DNA of 64,000 bases from the NCBI GenBank assembly GCA_001971685.1, contig CP019326.1:992001-1056000 (forward strand). The letters are read 5' to 3'. The notes beneath the pieces were generated by a model that saw nothing but the letters and a program-made list of their open reading frames with translations, was not told the DNA's origin and did no database searches. The stretch's first letter is position 1. Each line of letters begins with the position of its first letter. Of this stretch, positions 1 through 7,504 are shown piece after piece. Position numbers and translations under genes: made by a program. This DNA is from Halomonas sp. 1513 (GTDB lineage: Bacteria > Pseudomonadota > Gammaproteobacteria > Pseudomonadales > Halomonadaceae).

Positions 1-2
1 CT

Positions 3-632
3 ATATTTCGAGCTTTTAACTTGGTAGAACAGGTGGGACACGAAATTAATGGCCTAGCCAGAATAATAGAGCATGAGCTGGTTGAAAGCTTTATCTCACA
101 GGGGGAAGGAAAGGATGTTAAGTTGGCGAGTTGGCGTAAAGAGGCCGATTGGGTATCTGAGAGCCAGTGGGTCTATATGGGGCATGTCGTTTCTCTTGGC
201 GTTACAACTTGCCGTGGTAAATTGCCTCGTCGGTACTTGAGTATTCAGTTTGCCATGATTGGCGAAACAATGACATCCTTCAAGCACCCTAACTCTCAGC
301 CTCTTGTTCATGTGAGTTTTTGGGACGAGCCTGTGGACATGGAGTACAGCTACATGGGGTTGGAAGATCTTTCTAAACCACTGCCAACTCTGGTTAATGA
401 CTCGGTATTTTATTGGTCTGCACCTGGAGACTCGGGTCTATCGGCACAGTGGACATTCAGTGTTCGGCTTACCAGCTTGAATTCCCGAGATGATGTCAAA
501 AATAAGATCGTAGATGTCTTCTGGGAGCTTTTGAGTTGTGATATTGATACTGCCCATCTGGATATTGAGGGTCTGGTCCGGTATAGACTATATGACGACG
601 GTCATTGCAAAATGTTATCTGAAGTGGAATAA
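3..632 (+). CDS. Hypothetical protein, possibly 5'-truncated by the window edge
   Basis: I do not recognise this protein. The frame is open back to the window edge, and the only start-like codon near the beginning is a TTG at 21, which would give 203 residues, so the true start may lie upstream of the window. The product is soluble-looking, acidic and rich in aromatic residues (for example a WVYMGHVV stretch near residue 50), with no signal peptide or membrane segment. Base composition is clearly lower in GC than the rest of the window, which together with the neighbouring IS and hsdS remnant suggests horizontally acquired DNA. It is followed 13 bp later by a second small unrecognised gene, so the pair may be co-transcribed. 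No function is proposed. Confidence 0.6.
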   Translation: MFRAFNLVEQVGHEINGLARIIEHELVESFISQGEGKDVKLASWRKEADWVSESQWVYMGHVVSLGVTTCRGKLPRRYLSIQFAMIGETMTSFKHPNSQPLVHVSFWDEPVDMEYSYMGLEDLSKPLPTLVNDSVFYWSAPGDSGLSAQWTFSVRLTSLNSRDDVKNKIVDVFWELLSCDIDTAHLDIEGLVRYRLYDDGHCKMLSEVE

Positions 633-645
633 GTGGGGTAATGTA

Positions 646-861
646 ATGGACGCTATGCGAAGCCTATACTTGGCTCGACTTTTGATCGAGAATAGAAAAA
701 TTGTAGTCACGAATAAACTTGAGCTGCTCAATGGGATCATGGTTTTGCCATTTTTCTCTGCTATTTCACTGGATGTGGCTCGTTTGCTCAACTATAGAGA
801 TCATGAGGTCTTCATAGAGTGCAGAGCGAGCGATTATCAGATGACATTGTGCCTGTCTTAA
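646..861 (+). CDS. Small hypothetical protein
   Basis: A 71-residue frame starting MDAMRSLYLARLL lies just downstream of the preceding unrecognised gene. The frame is open further upstream, but that part overlaps the preceding gene in another frame, so I chose the ATG at 646. A weak purine-rich stretch (agtgggg) precedes it. The sequence has no motif I recognise, and its low GC matches the preceding gene. It may be the second gene of an accessory two-gene unit or the remains of a longer gene. Confidence that it is translated is modest. Confidence 0.4.
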   Translation: MDAMRSLYLARLLIENRKIVVTNKLELLNGIMVLPFFSAISLDVARLLNYRDHEVFIECRASDYQMTLCLS

Positions 862-919
862 TATCATTAGAAGATGAAAGGCATTATCTGATTGCACCGT
901 CGACTGGCTCAACCCAGCA

Positions 920-944
920 TGTACAGTGATGGTTTCACCTGACA
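920..944. repeat. IS481-like terminal inverted repeat, left
   Basis: The sequence ending in TTTCACCTGACA is the inverted partner of the 2114-2134 repeat. The two share an almost identical inner 12 bases (TTCACCTGACA) and a similar GTGAYGG block, offset by one base. Confidence 0.6.
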
Positions 945-967
945 CATGCCCTCGTGGGGCCCCATAG

Positions 968-2021
968 TTAAACAGTGTTTTCTGCCGTTTTCCTGGCTTC
1001 CTTCTTTGGTGTTTTGGGGAGCCCCTTCTTGAAGACGGCATAGGGCGTCATCCCCTTCATGTTGCGGCCTTTGTGAGGGCGCTTCGTGTTGTAGGTGATC
1101 AGGTAGTTATCCAGATCCGTCTGCATCTCATCCAGCGCTTCGTACCACTTGGTGCGTCCCTGGATGCGGAAATGTTCGTCCAACAGCGTTCGATGCAGCC
1201 GCTCGACGAACCCATTGCTCTGAGGCCGACGCACCTTGGTCGTGCGGTGTTCGAACTCTTCGAGCTAGAGGAATAGCTCATACGGGTGATTATCCTTGCG
1301 TCCGCAGAATTCACGGCCGTTGTCGCTGAGCACCGTGCTGATCCTGGCATTGTGCGACTCGAAGAAGGGCAGCACGTCGTTGTTGAGCATATGGACTGCC
1401 GTAACAGGCAGTTTGTTGGTGTACAGGCGGCCCCAGGCATAGCGACTGAAGCAATCAATGACGGACTGCAGATAGACCCTGCCGACGCCCTTGAGCGTGC
1501 CGACGAAGAGGGTATCGACGGCCACCAGCTCACCGGTGCGGTGGACCTCGATACGGCGTTCGCGAAGTTCCGGACTGAAGCGCTCCAGGTGACGCACCTG
1601 GTCATCGGTCAGTTCGATTTTCTGCACGCGAGTGGCCCGTTCGAGGCGCAGGAGGCGCTCATGGCGCGTGAGCAGGTCATGGCGGCCCCAGACACCTCTC
1701 ACCCCGGTTGAGCTTACCTGGACGCCGCATAAGGCCAGTTCTTGAGAGACGCGCACCGTGCCGTGAGTCTGGCAGGCCAGGCTGTGGCTCGAGGATGGCG
1801 GTTTTGATCGCTTCGTTGACGCGATTGGGATGCGGTCGTCGCGGTCCAGGGAGCTTGTCGATTAGCCCCTCGAAGCTGAAGGTTTGATAGTTGCGGCGGA
1901 TCTCGTAGAACTGCTGGCGGGAGTAGCCCATCACCTTACAGGCCTTGCTGACGTTCTGCAGATCCGTTGCCAATTCTAGGAGGCTGAGCTTGCGTCGTGC
2001 TACCTTTTCTTCGGTGATCAT
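968..2021 (-). pseudogene. IS481-family transposase, frameshifted and with an amber codon
   Basis: Three fragments read as one IS481-type transposase of about 350 residues. The N-terminal part (2021 down to about 1790) has the helix-turn-helix stretch SKACKVMGYSRQQFYEIRR. The core holds DDE-type segments, VAVDTLFVGTL with the first Asp and VLSDNGREF with the second Asp. The C-terminal part holds RPQSNGFVERLHRTLLDEHF. The reading frame is broken twice: one extra C near 1787-1790 shifts the frame after AILE, and an in-frame TAG at 1265-1267 replaces what is probably a Gln codon after PYELFL. Both lesions are visible directly, so the element cannot make an intact transposase. Its start is the ATG at 2021, just inside the right repeat. 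Confidence 0.85.
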
Positions 2022-2113
2022 AGTCGTTTCCTCATGGTGTTACAGCCGAGCGTCAGACACTCGTTCTATAACCCCCGGGGAGCACTATGGCCACTTCGCT
2101 TTCAGTGGCTGGC

Positions 2114-2134
2114 TGTCAGGTGAATACCGTCACA
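2114..2134. repeat. IS481-like terminal inverted repeat, right
   Basis: Read on the minus strand this begins TGTGACGGTATTCACCTGAC, matching the inner part of the left repeat at 920-944. The transposase start lies about 90 bp inside it, the usual layout for this family. Confidence 0.6.
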
Positions 2135-2135
2135 T

Positions 2136-2399
2136 CTGATAACGAACAATCTACCAAGTGTCAATGCCCAGCATGAAATCGTCCGCCGCGTTGATCAGCT
2201 CTTCGCCTTCGCCGACCAGATCGAGCAGCAGGTCAAGAACGCCCAGGCCCGAGTCGACAAGCTGACCCTGTCCATCCTCGCCAAGGCCTTCCGCGGCGAG
2301 CTGACCGACGAATGGCGCGCAGAAAGCCCCGATGTGATCAGCGGAGAGAACTCGGCTAAAGCGCTGCTAAAGAGGATAAAGGCGGAGAAGACTAGGTAG
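2136..2399 (+). pseudogene. hsdS: 3' remnant of type I restriction specificity subunit (HsdS)
   Basis: An open frame with no start codon begins right at the IS boundary and ends at TAG 2397-2399. It encodes the distal end of an HsdS subunit: [20 protein letters not shown], then a coiled helix ([19 protein letters not shown]), then the hallmark tail [16 protein letters not shown]. In intact HsdS proteins this segment is the last conserved helix plus tail after the second target recognition domain, and it contacts the HsdM subunits. About 85 of some 400-450 residues survive. No hsdM or hsdR lies in the window. The IS element next door is the likely cause, or a marker, of the loss of the rest. 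Confidence 0.8.
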
Positions 2400-2451
2400 G
2401 CGCCGGTGGAAAAATGACAAAATGAAAAGTCTAGGTAGGCTAGGTTTTCAG

Positions 2452-2457
2452 TATAAT
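2452..2457 (+). promoter_or_regulatory. Possible -10 box upstream of the DUF4268 gene
   Basis: A perfect TATAAT lies 57 bp before the start codon at 2515, in an AT-rich stretch unlike the surrounding DNA. No good -35 hexamer is found at 16-18 bp, so the assignment is weak. A short repeat (ctaggtagg) occurs at 2391-2399 and 2431-2439. Confidence 0.3.
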
Positions 2458-2514
2458 TAACCCGCTTTGGATTGGTGAAATACCTTGGCTTAACTTTCAG
2501 TTAAGGAGTAGTGA

Positions 2515-3465
2515 ATGGCAGACTTTGGAGAGCTGAAAAGGAAAGGTCTTCGGGAGATATGGCAGCATGAAGCCACTGCGTTTACTCCTTGGCTGGCGAG
2601 GAATATCGAGGCTTTGGGCGATGCGCTGGGTATGGAGTTGGAGCTGGCGGGTGAGGAGGTCGCCGTGGGTGACTTTTCGCTGGACATGCTGGCCCACGAC
2701 TTGGGTACAGGTGGGAAGGTCATTGTCGAGAATCAGTTGACGCCCTCTGATCATGATCACCTGGGAAAACTCATCACCTATGCGGCCGGCTTCGGAGCGG
2801 AGAAAGTCATCTGGTTGGCAGAAACCCTGCGCGAAGAGCACCGCCAGGCACTTGAGTGGCTCAATCAGAGAACCGATGAGGAGACGCAGTTTTTCGCCGT
2901 TACCGTTGATGTGTTGCAGATCGATAACTCTCGTCCTGCCTACGACTTCAAGGTGCTGGTCATGCCCAACGAGTGGCAGAAGACCACCAAACGGAGGAGG
3001 AATGCTCCAAGTAGTGAAAAGGGAGACCGGTATCGTGAATTTTATCAACGCCTGATAGATGAGCTGCGGGAGAAGTACCATTTTACCGGGGCGCGGGTGG
3101 GGCAGCCACAAAACTGGTACTCCTTTTCTTCGGGGCATACCGGGATACGCTATGGGCTTGTCTTTACTCAGGGAAGTAAGGTGAGAGTTGAGCTCTACAT
3201 TGATCTTGGTGACGTCGAAAAGAATCAGCAGGTCTTCGATTACCTGGAGCAGCGCAAGCCGGAGATAGAAGTTGATTATGGTACTCCCCTTTCGTGGGAG
3301 AGACTGGATAATCGACGGGCCTCAAGGGTTGCAGCCTACCGTGAAGGTTCCATTCAGGATGAGGGTGAAACACTTGATGATATCCACGACTGGTCAGTGG
3401 AAGAGCTTCTCAGGATGAAGCGGGTTTTTTCTGAAAGAGTCAGATCAGCGGTTCGACTACTTTAA
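2515..3465 (+). CDS. DUF4268 protein with nuclease-like N-terminal domain
   Basis: A 316-residue soluble protein. The start codon at 2515 has an AAGGAG ribosome site 9 bp upstream. The N-terminal half (about 45-130) has the pattern of a restriction-endonuclease-like fold: Asp57 in GDFSLDMLA, then a Glu-x-Gln (E72, Q74) in KVIVENQLTPSD, then HLGKLITYAAG, as in PD-(D/E)XK variants. The C-terminal half (about 165-310) matches the DUF4268 type, with EFYQRLIDELREK and WYSFSSG. Proteins of this kind are often found in restriction and defence neighbourhoods. Here it sits 115 bp after the hsdS stump, which fits. Function is inferred from the fold pattern only; no target is known. Confidence 0.75.
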   Translation: MADFGELKRKGLREIWQHEATAFTPWLARNIEALGDALGMELELAGEEVAVGDFSLDMLAHDLGTGGKVIVENQLTPSDHDHLGKLITYAAGFGAEKVIWLAETLREEHRQALEWLNQRTDEETQFFAVTVDVLQIDNSRPAYDFKVLVMPNEWQKTTKRRRNAPSSEKGDRYREFYQRLIDELREKYHFTGARVGQPQNWYSFSSGHTGIRYGLVFTQGSKVRVELYIDLGDVEKNQQVFDYLEQRKPEIEVDYGTPLSWERLDNRRASRVAAYREGSIQDEGETLDDIHDWSVEELLRMKRVFSERVRSAVRLL

Positions 3466-3491
3466 TCGACAGAGAGGTGTTGGAGGTCACC

Positions 3492-3845
3492 ATGCTCAAC
3501 CGTTCCGCCCTGCTGCTGCACTACAAGGCTCCGGCCGTGCAGTGGATCAACGACGCCGACCCCTCGCCGGGTGGAAAGCCGATCGCCCAGGAGGAGGTCA
3601 ATCGCGACCGCACCGTCTATCTGATCAGCGATGCGGTCGCGGAGTCTCCCGCGGAAGTCAGGCGGTGGGGCAAGGCCAACTGGCGCAGCCTGTTCTAATC
3701 GGAGCTGGCAGGCTGGTATGCCGCCACGGCGCTATGGCCGAAGCGTACCCTGAAGGGCTTTGATGAGTGGTTTGAGGTCGAGTGTCACAGCATGATGATC
3801 GATACGCTGGGTACGCCCATCGAGGACGATGAGGCGGAGGACTGA
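3492..3845 (+). pseudogene. Conserved small hypothetical protein interrupted by an in-frame TAA
   Basis: The frame starts at ATG 3492 (preceded by GGAGG at 3482-3486) and reads MLNRSALLLHYKAPAVQWI, then stops at TAA 3696-3698 after NWRSLF. Reading on in the same frame continues naturally with SELAGWYAATALWPKRT, KGFDEWFEVECHSMMIDTL and an acidic tail PIEDDEAED ending at TGA 3843-3845. I recall a widespread family of about 115-120 residues with this layout (LNRSA start, W-P block, FxEWFDVEFHS block, acidic PIEDD end); its function is unknown. A single substitution (Glu codon to TAA is the simplest) therefore seems to have cut it at about two thirds. The truncated form would be 68 residues. Confidence 0.65.
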
Positions 3846-3990
3846 CATGATGCTGGGCGGTGGCTACCTCGCGGCGCTTTACCGCAGGGTCAAGTATCTG
3901 GGTATGGATCGTTAGGGCGTCCCTGCCTTTCCCGTCGCTGCTGTAAGAGGCATGCTGGCGGGGCACACACCTGCTTGAGGACGTTTGCTC

Positions 3991-4437
3991 ATGTCTCACC
4001 CGCAATGGATCGCCCAGTGCATCGAGCTCGCCGTGGAGAACGCCTCGCGTGGTCAGGCTCCCTTCGCCGCGCTGGTGGTGAGCAATGACAGGGTGATTGG
4101 GCAGGGCGTCAATGATGTAAAAGCCACCAATGACCTGACGGGGCATGCCGAGATCCGTGCGCTTCAGGCTGCCGCCCGAGAGACAGGGTCGCGGCGATTG
4201 ACTGGATGTGTGCTCTACACCAGCTGCGAACCTTGCCCAATGTGCCTCGGGGCCATCTACTGGAGCGGGATTACCGAGGTCTATTACGGGCTGTCCATTG
4301 AAGGGCAGGCCGAGTTCGATAGCCTGCCGCAAACACAGTATGCCGAATTCAGCAGGGACGCTCACGAGCGCAGTGTCAGTTTGGTTTCGGTCGAGCCCGA
4401 CGGCATGGATCCACGCCGCCCTTTCCTGGCCGGCTGA
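3991..4437 (+). CDS. Nucleoside deaminase of the cytidine/guanine deaminase superfamily
   Basis: A zinc-dependent deaminase of 148 residues. The zinc site is visible: HAEIRAL (His ligand and proton-shuttle Glu) near residue 50, and PCPMCLGAIYW with two Cys ligands near residues 80-83. This PCxxC form and the C-terminal DGMDPRRPFLAG fit guanine deaminase or general nucleoside deaminases (GuaD-like) better than TadA, which is usually longer and essential elsewhere in the genome. I chose ATG 3991 over a TTG two codons earlier because a GAGG site lies at a suitable distance. It is monocistronic by spacing. The substrate is not certain from sequence. Confidence 0.8.
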   Translation: MSHPQWIAQCIELAVENASRGQAPFAALVVSNDRVIGQGVNDVKATNDLTGHAEIRALQAAARETGSRRLTGCVLYTSCEPCPMCLGAIYWSGITEVYYGLSIEGQAEFDSLPQTQYAEFSRDAHERSVSLVSVEPDGMDPRRPFLAG

Positions 4438-4527
4438 TTTACATGCCGCGTTACGAACGCCGGCAGTCTCTGGCCCGCTATTCTGACGAGTCGAGGATTC
4501 GGGCAGATTAGCCGTCAATCACCGGTG

Positions 4528-4809
4528 CTAAAGCACCTCCCGCGCTACCTCCATCACCCGCCCATCCACGCCGCGCTGAATCTTGTCTTCGATCTCGCTG
4601 CACAGCGACTCCACCTTGGGCCGCGTGGTCGCGGCGACCACGAAGGTCCACTCGCTGGCTTCCAACCGGTCGAGCTCGCCGCTCTCGCAGACCGCGACCG
4701 ACGGGTTGCGCCCGAAGCGCTCATGCAGGCCGCCCATGCGCTGGCGCTTCTCCTTCAGCGAGCGACAGCCGGGCAGGGAGATGCTGAGGGTGAGTACCGC
4801 GATATGCAT
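4528..4809 (-). CDS. DUF503 (YlxP-like) family protein
   Basis: A 93-residue protein with the DUF503 signature: a beta strand MHIAVLTLSISLPG, the helix-starting CRSLKEKRQRMGGLHERFG, then SVAVCESGELDRLEASEWTF and a C-terminal helix. Such proteins are small, cytoplasmic and of unknown function; in Firmicutes the homologue lies near translation genes. I chose the ATG at 4809, which follows the upstream gene's stop at 4817 by a few bases. An earlier in-frame ATG would overlap that gene. It is probably co-transcribed with the preceding membrane-anchored gene. Confidence 0.75.
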   Translation of the reverse strand: MHIAVLTLSISLPGCRSLKEKRQRMGGLHERFGRNPSVAVCESGELDRLEASEWTFVVAATTRPKVESLCSEIEDKIQRGVDGRVMEVAREVL

Positions 4810-4816
4810 GGCCGTG

Positions 4817-5137
4817 TCAGTTCCCCGCACCGATGGTCAGGCGCAGCGCCTGCAGGCCGTCGAGCTCCAGGCGCACCTCATCCGAGAAGACCGGGTGGCC
4901 GAGCATGCGAATATCCAGGCTGGCGTTGGCGCCGCGGTAGCGCACGCTGGTCGATAGGTGGGTGTCAGTGGTCAGCGGGGCCAGCGGGCCGTAGTCGACG
5001 CTCTCCACCGTCAGCGCGCCGAGGCCTCTTGCTTCGAGCTGCTGCTCGATGGCCTGTGTCGCGGCCATTCCGTAGTAGACATAAAGTCCGCCGTAGGCCA
5101 ACCCGGCGATCACGATAAGCGATATAAGACGCCCCAT
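4817..5137 (-). CDS. Small membrane-anchored hypothetical protein
   Basis: A 106-residue protein beginning MGRLISLIVIAGLAYGGLYVYYG, a single N-terminal membrane anchor or uncleaved signal, followed by a beta-rich periplasmic domain of about 80 residues that ends QALRLTIGAGN. The start at 5137 has an AGGAG site 5-6 bp upstream; the longer frame upstream has neither a site nor hydrophobic logic. The periplasmic part recalls DUF945-like or AsmA-like repeats (YGPLAPLTTDTHLSTSVRY), but it is too short for a firm call. It lies directly before the DUF503 gene. Confidence 0.6.
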   Translation of the reverse strand: MGRLISLIVIAGLAYGGLYVYYGMAATQAIEQQLEARGLGALTVESVDYGPLAPLTTDTHLSTSVRYRGANASLDIRMLGHPVFSDEVRLELDGLQALRLTIGAGN

Positions 5138-5189
5138 GGGCTTCTCCTGATGATGCAACACACGCCACCGTGGCGGGTTGATGGGCAGG

Positions 5190-5606
5190 TTATACCACGC
5201 CGCGAGCCACGCGCATGCCGCCGGGCTGCCAGGCACCCTCGCGGATCATATGACAGCCGCTGACATCGTGGTTATACAGGTAGAGCCAGGCGGGCCCCAA
5301 GGCCGTTGTGTGAATGACACGCTTGAAGTCGCCCTGCTTGGGCGTGCGCACCCGGTGGTCTTCGAGGTGGTCGAGGCCGGCGAGCAGTTGGGCGTCGACC
5401 TTGAAGACTTCCACCTCGACGCCCTGCGATGGCTGCGGCTTGGCGCCAGGGTAGGGGCCCAGGTCGTAGAGCGTCACCGTGGTCAGGTGGTCGCTGCCGA
5501 GAAACTCGGCACCCTCCATCCAGTGATGATTGCGTAGCCCGCGCTTCAGCGTGCCGTAGACGGCCACCAGCGGGCTGTGAGCAACGGCAAGGACCGGGGT
5601 ATGCAT
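5190..5606 (-). CDS. Gamma-glutamylcyclotransferase-like (AIG2/GGCT) protein
   Basis: A 138-residue member of the GGCT-like fold family. It shows the substrate-loop signature VYGTLKRGLRNH at residues 16-27, then a beta barrel with FKVDAQLLAGLDHLEDHR. The Asp-His-Leu-Glu stretch corresponds to the segment holding the catalytic acidic residue in this family. Members cyclise gamma-glutamyl amines or amino acids, but many bacterial ones are uncharacterised. The start at 5606 has GGAGATGACTT upstream. It stands alone on the minus strand, 52 bp before the start of the membrane-anchored gene. Confidence 0.8.
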   Translation of the reverse strand: MHTPVLAVAHSPLVAVYGTLKRGLRNHHWMEGAEFLGSDHLTTVTLYDLGPYPGAKPQPSQGVEVEVFKVDAQLLAGLDHLEDHRVRTPKQGDFKRVIHTTALGPAWLYLYNHDVSGCHMIREGAWQPGGMRVARGVV

Positions 5607-6330
5607 AAGTCATCTCCGTAACGCTGGATCATGCGGTGTATTCTAACACTGCAGCAGTGCGGCGCTATGCGAACCACCCGTGGGCCTTTCCCTGATGGTC
5701 GACTGGTCCAACGCGCGTTTTAATGGCAAGAGACAACTCGCGCTAACGATAAGCAGCAACTAGCCTAAGCCTCTGGCAGTTTCACAACGCTACGTACGCT
5801 ATCGCACGGTGAGCCTGTATTTTAAGGTCCATGCTTAGGGCGAACGTGGCAAAGGAACTGCCTAAACAAGGATGTTGCGAATGCGCTGCAGGGATTGCAG
5901 CGCTCCCTTCCCATGGTAGTTCGGTTTTTCGATAGTACGTTATTCTTCACTCTGCGCATTTCTTTATCACCGCGGGCATCACCTGACGCTTATCTCGATG
6001 AGCAGTTTCTCATTCACCCCAATAGGTGCGATTATTATGGCCCACTTATTTGTATCGCTAATCGCGAGAAACCGTGCTTCGAGTGTCTCAAAAAATGACA
6101 CCATGAAAGCCATAAGCCAAGTGATACTGTTTTATCCTTAGCGGTAAGTGCTGGGAACTCCCGCTTGACTAGATATTAACTATGCGCCCGATTCGATATG
6201 TTTCAGTCGAGTCTGGTTGCTGACGAGCTGGAGATGTCGTCGCAATCCCACCGGCAACTCTGCATCGTTGTTAAGCTGCAGCTGAAAGTTGCTAAGCAGA
6301 TTTATGATCTTAATTAGTAAAGGAAGCTCT
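5607..6330. other. Intergenic region without a supportable gene
   Basis: About 720 bp of lower-GC DNA between two divergent genes. A 67-codon frame at 5895-6098 has no ribosome site and no recognisable product. A perfect 8-bp hairpin (GCGCTGCA, loop GGGAT, TGCAGCGC) lies near 5881-5901. The region must hold the promoters of the GGCT gene (left) and the esterase (right). I see no RNA gene in it. The composition suggests degraded or acquired DNA. Confidence 0.5.
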
Positions 6331-7236
6331 ATGGTGATGCCATTAAATGATGATGATCGTCTTACCGACTTGAAAAAATTCGGTACTGACCCTGGGTCCT
6401 TGCATGCAGATATCTATATCCCGAAGAACTTCCATAAAAATGGGCCGCTCGTCGTCATTCTGCACGGCAGCACCCAGTCGGCGGAGAGCTACGATCACGG
6501 TTCAGGCTGGTCTGCTCTCGCCGATGAATGTGGAATAGCGCTTTTATATCCGGGGCAAAGAAAAACCAACAACCCCCTTAGCAGCTTCAACTGGTTCAAG
6601 TCTGGGGATACCCGCCGGGGTGGCGGTGAACCACTCTCGATTCGTCATATGATCGAGCAGGTCGTTGATGATTATGCCATCGACCCATCCCGCGTCTTCA
6701 TTACGGGGCTGTCCTCGGGTGGCGCCATGACGTCTGTCATGCTGGCGACCTATCCGGAGGTGTTCGCAGGAGGAGCAATCATTGCCGGGCTCCCCTACGG
6801 TAGCGCGGACAATATGATGGAGGCGATGGTCCGCATGAAAGGCTATGGCGGACCGTCAGATCGCAAGCTCGACTCGCTGGTGCGCGATGCCTCGACGTTC
6901 GACGGTCCTTGGCCAACGATCTCGGTCTGGCATGGTGGCAGCGATTCGACTGTCAACAATGCCAACGCTGATTCCATCGTCCGACAGTGGCAGAAGATCC
7001 ATAAGGTCGAGGAAGCACCGACACGGGTGGAGCAGATCGACGGCTATCCCCGACAGGTCTGGTGCAATGAGGAGGGGCGAGAGGTGATAGAGGAGTACAT
7101 CATTGCGGGTATGGGCCACGGCACACCCATCATGGCCGGGGGAGACAAGGGCCTTGGGAAGGAAGACAAGTATATGCTGGAAGTCGGTATCTCTTCGACA
7201 CGCCATATAGCGCATTTCTGGGACCTGACGAAGTAG
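6331..7236 (+). CDS. PHB depolymerase-family esterase (LpqC-like)
   Basis: A 301-residue alpha/beta hydrolase of the Esterase_phb type. It shows the oxyanion region VVILHGSTQSAESYD (residues 41-55), the nucleophile elbow GLSSG with Ser128, a second lobe ISVWHGGSDSTV that holds the likely catalytic Asp, and AGMGHGTP with the catalytic His. There is no signal peptide, so it is probably intracellular, unlike secreted PHB depolymerases; substrates could be short polyesters or feruloyl-type esters. The start at 6331 has AGGA 6 bp upstream. A phasin gene lies convergently downstream, which supports a link to polyhydroxyalkanoate use. GC is somewhat below the neighbours. Confidence 0.8.
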   Translation: MVMPLNDDDRLTDLKKFGTDPGSLHADIYIPKNFHKNGPLVVILHGSTQSAESYDHGSGWSALADECGIALLYPGQRKTNNPLSSFNWFKSGDTRRGGGEPLSIRHMIEQVVDDYAIDPSRVFITGLSSGGAMTSVMLATYPEVFAGGAIIAGLPYGSADNMMEAMVRMKGYGGPSDRKLDSLVRDASTFDGPWPTISVWHGGSDSTVNNANADSIVRQWQKIHKVEEAPTRVEQIDGYPRQVWCNEEGREVIEEYIIAGMGHGTPIMAGGDKGLGKEDKYMLEVGISSTRHIAHFWDLTK

Positions 7237-7273
7237 GAGAAGAATGCACACATTCACAACGAGCAGCGCTTCC

Positions 7274-7423
7274 CTACGTCACTTTGTCTCCCAGCATGTG
7301 CTCTCCCCAGAACGTTTGTATCGTGACCATCGCCACGGTCGCTAGCGGTGCGGCGAGTATCGGCCCAGCCGCGCCGACGATAAGGCCTAGCAGTAACTGC
7401 ACGGCGATATCAGGCTGACGCTC
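7274..7423 (-). pseudogene. 3' remnant of an AI-2E-family (PerM/TqsA-like) transporter
   Basis: Forty-nine sense codons without a start codon end at TAG 7274-7276. Reading on the minus strand they give DIAVQLLLGLIVGAAGPILA, then APLATVAMVTIQTFWGEHML and the end GDKVT. This is the last transmembrane helix and tail of the AI-2E transporter family, where a G-x-L-G-x-I-L-A-x-P-L pattern is typical. A TGA at 7424-7426 closes the frame upstream, and no more of the gene is present. It sits downstream of the phasin terminator, so it is not expressed as part of a gene. It is probably the scar of a deletion that joined the esterase and phasin loci. Confidence 0.6.
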
Positions 7424-7440
7424 TCACCCTTGCATGTTGT

Positions 7441-7473
7441 AAGAAAAGGGCCGCTTCCTTTAGAAAGCGGCCC
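7441..7473 (-). terminator. Rho-independent terminator of the phasin gene
   Basis: On the minus strand the stem GGGCCGCTT pairs with AAGCGGCCC (positions 7473-7465 and 7456-7448) across an 8-base loop and is followed by TTTTCTT. It lies about 30 bp after the phasin stop codon at 7505. Confidence 0.85.
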
Positions 7474-7504
7474 CAGAGCTGTAGTAGCAAAAATGTTCGC
7501 TGCC

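Larger units (their letters stand above)
920..2134 (-). mobile_element. Decayed IS481-like insertion sequence
   Basis: About 1.2 kb bounded by imperfect inverted repeats. The left end, read rightwards, is TGTACAGTGATGG followed by TTTCACCTGACA. The right end, read leftwards, is TGTGACGG followed by TATTCACCTGACA. Both start with TGT, as is usual in the IS481 family. The only gene is a broken DDE transposase on the minus strand. I see no convincing target duplication. The right end abuts an in-frame hsdS 3' fragment, while the left flank is not recognisable as hsdS, so the element probably moved or recombined with loss of adjacent DNA. The exact outer boundaries are uncertain by several bases. 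Confidence 0.75.

Noticed and set aside
913..2175. A 9-bp direct repeat CCCAGCATG at 913-921 and 2167-2175 as a target duplication of the IS element
   Set aside because: The right copy lies inside sequence that reads as hsdS ([11 protein letters not shown]), 33 bp beyond the inverted repeat, so it cannot be the IS edge. It is likely chance.
3847..3915. 22-codon frame MMLGGGYLAALYRRVKYLGMDR
   Set aside because: Too short, without a usable ribosome site or known family; it might be a gene-end remnant, but nothing supports a call.
5895..6098. Possible 67-residue gene between the GGCT-like and esterase genes
   Set aside because: No ribosome site, no family, and the codon use does not match the genome.
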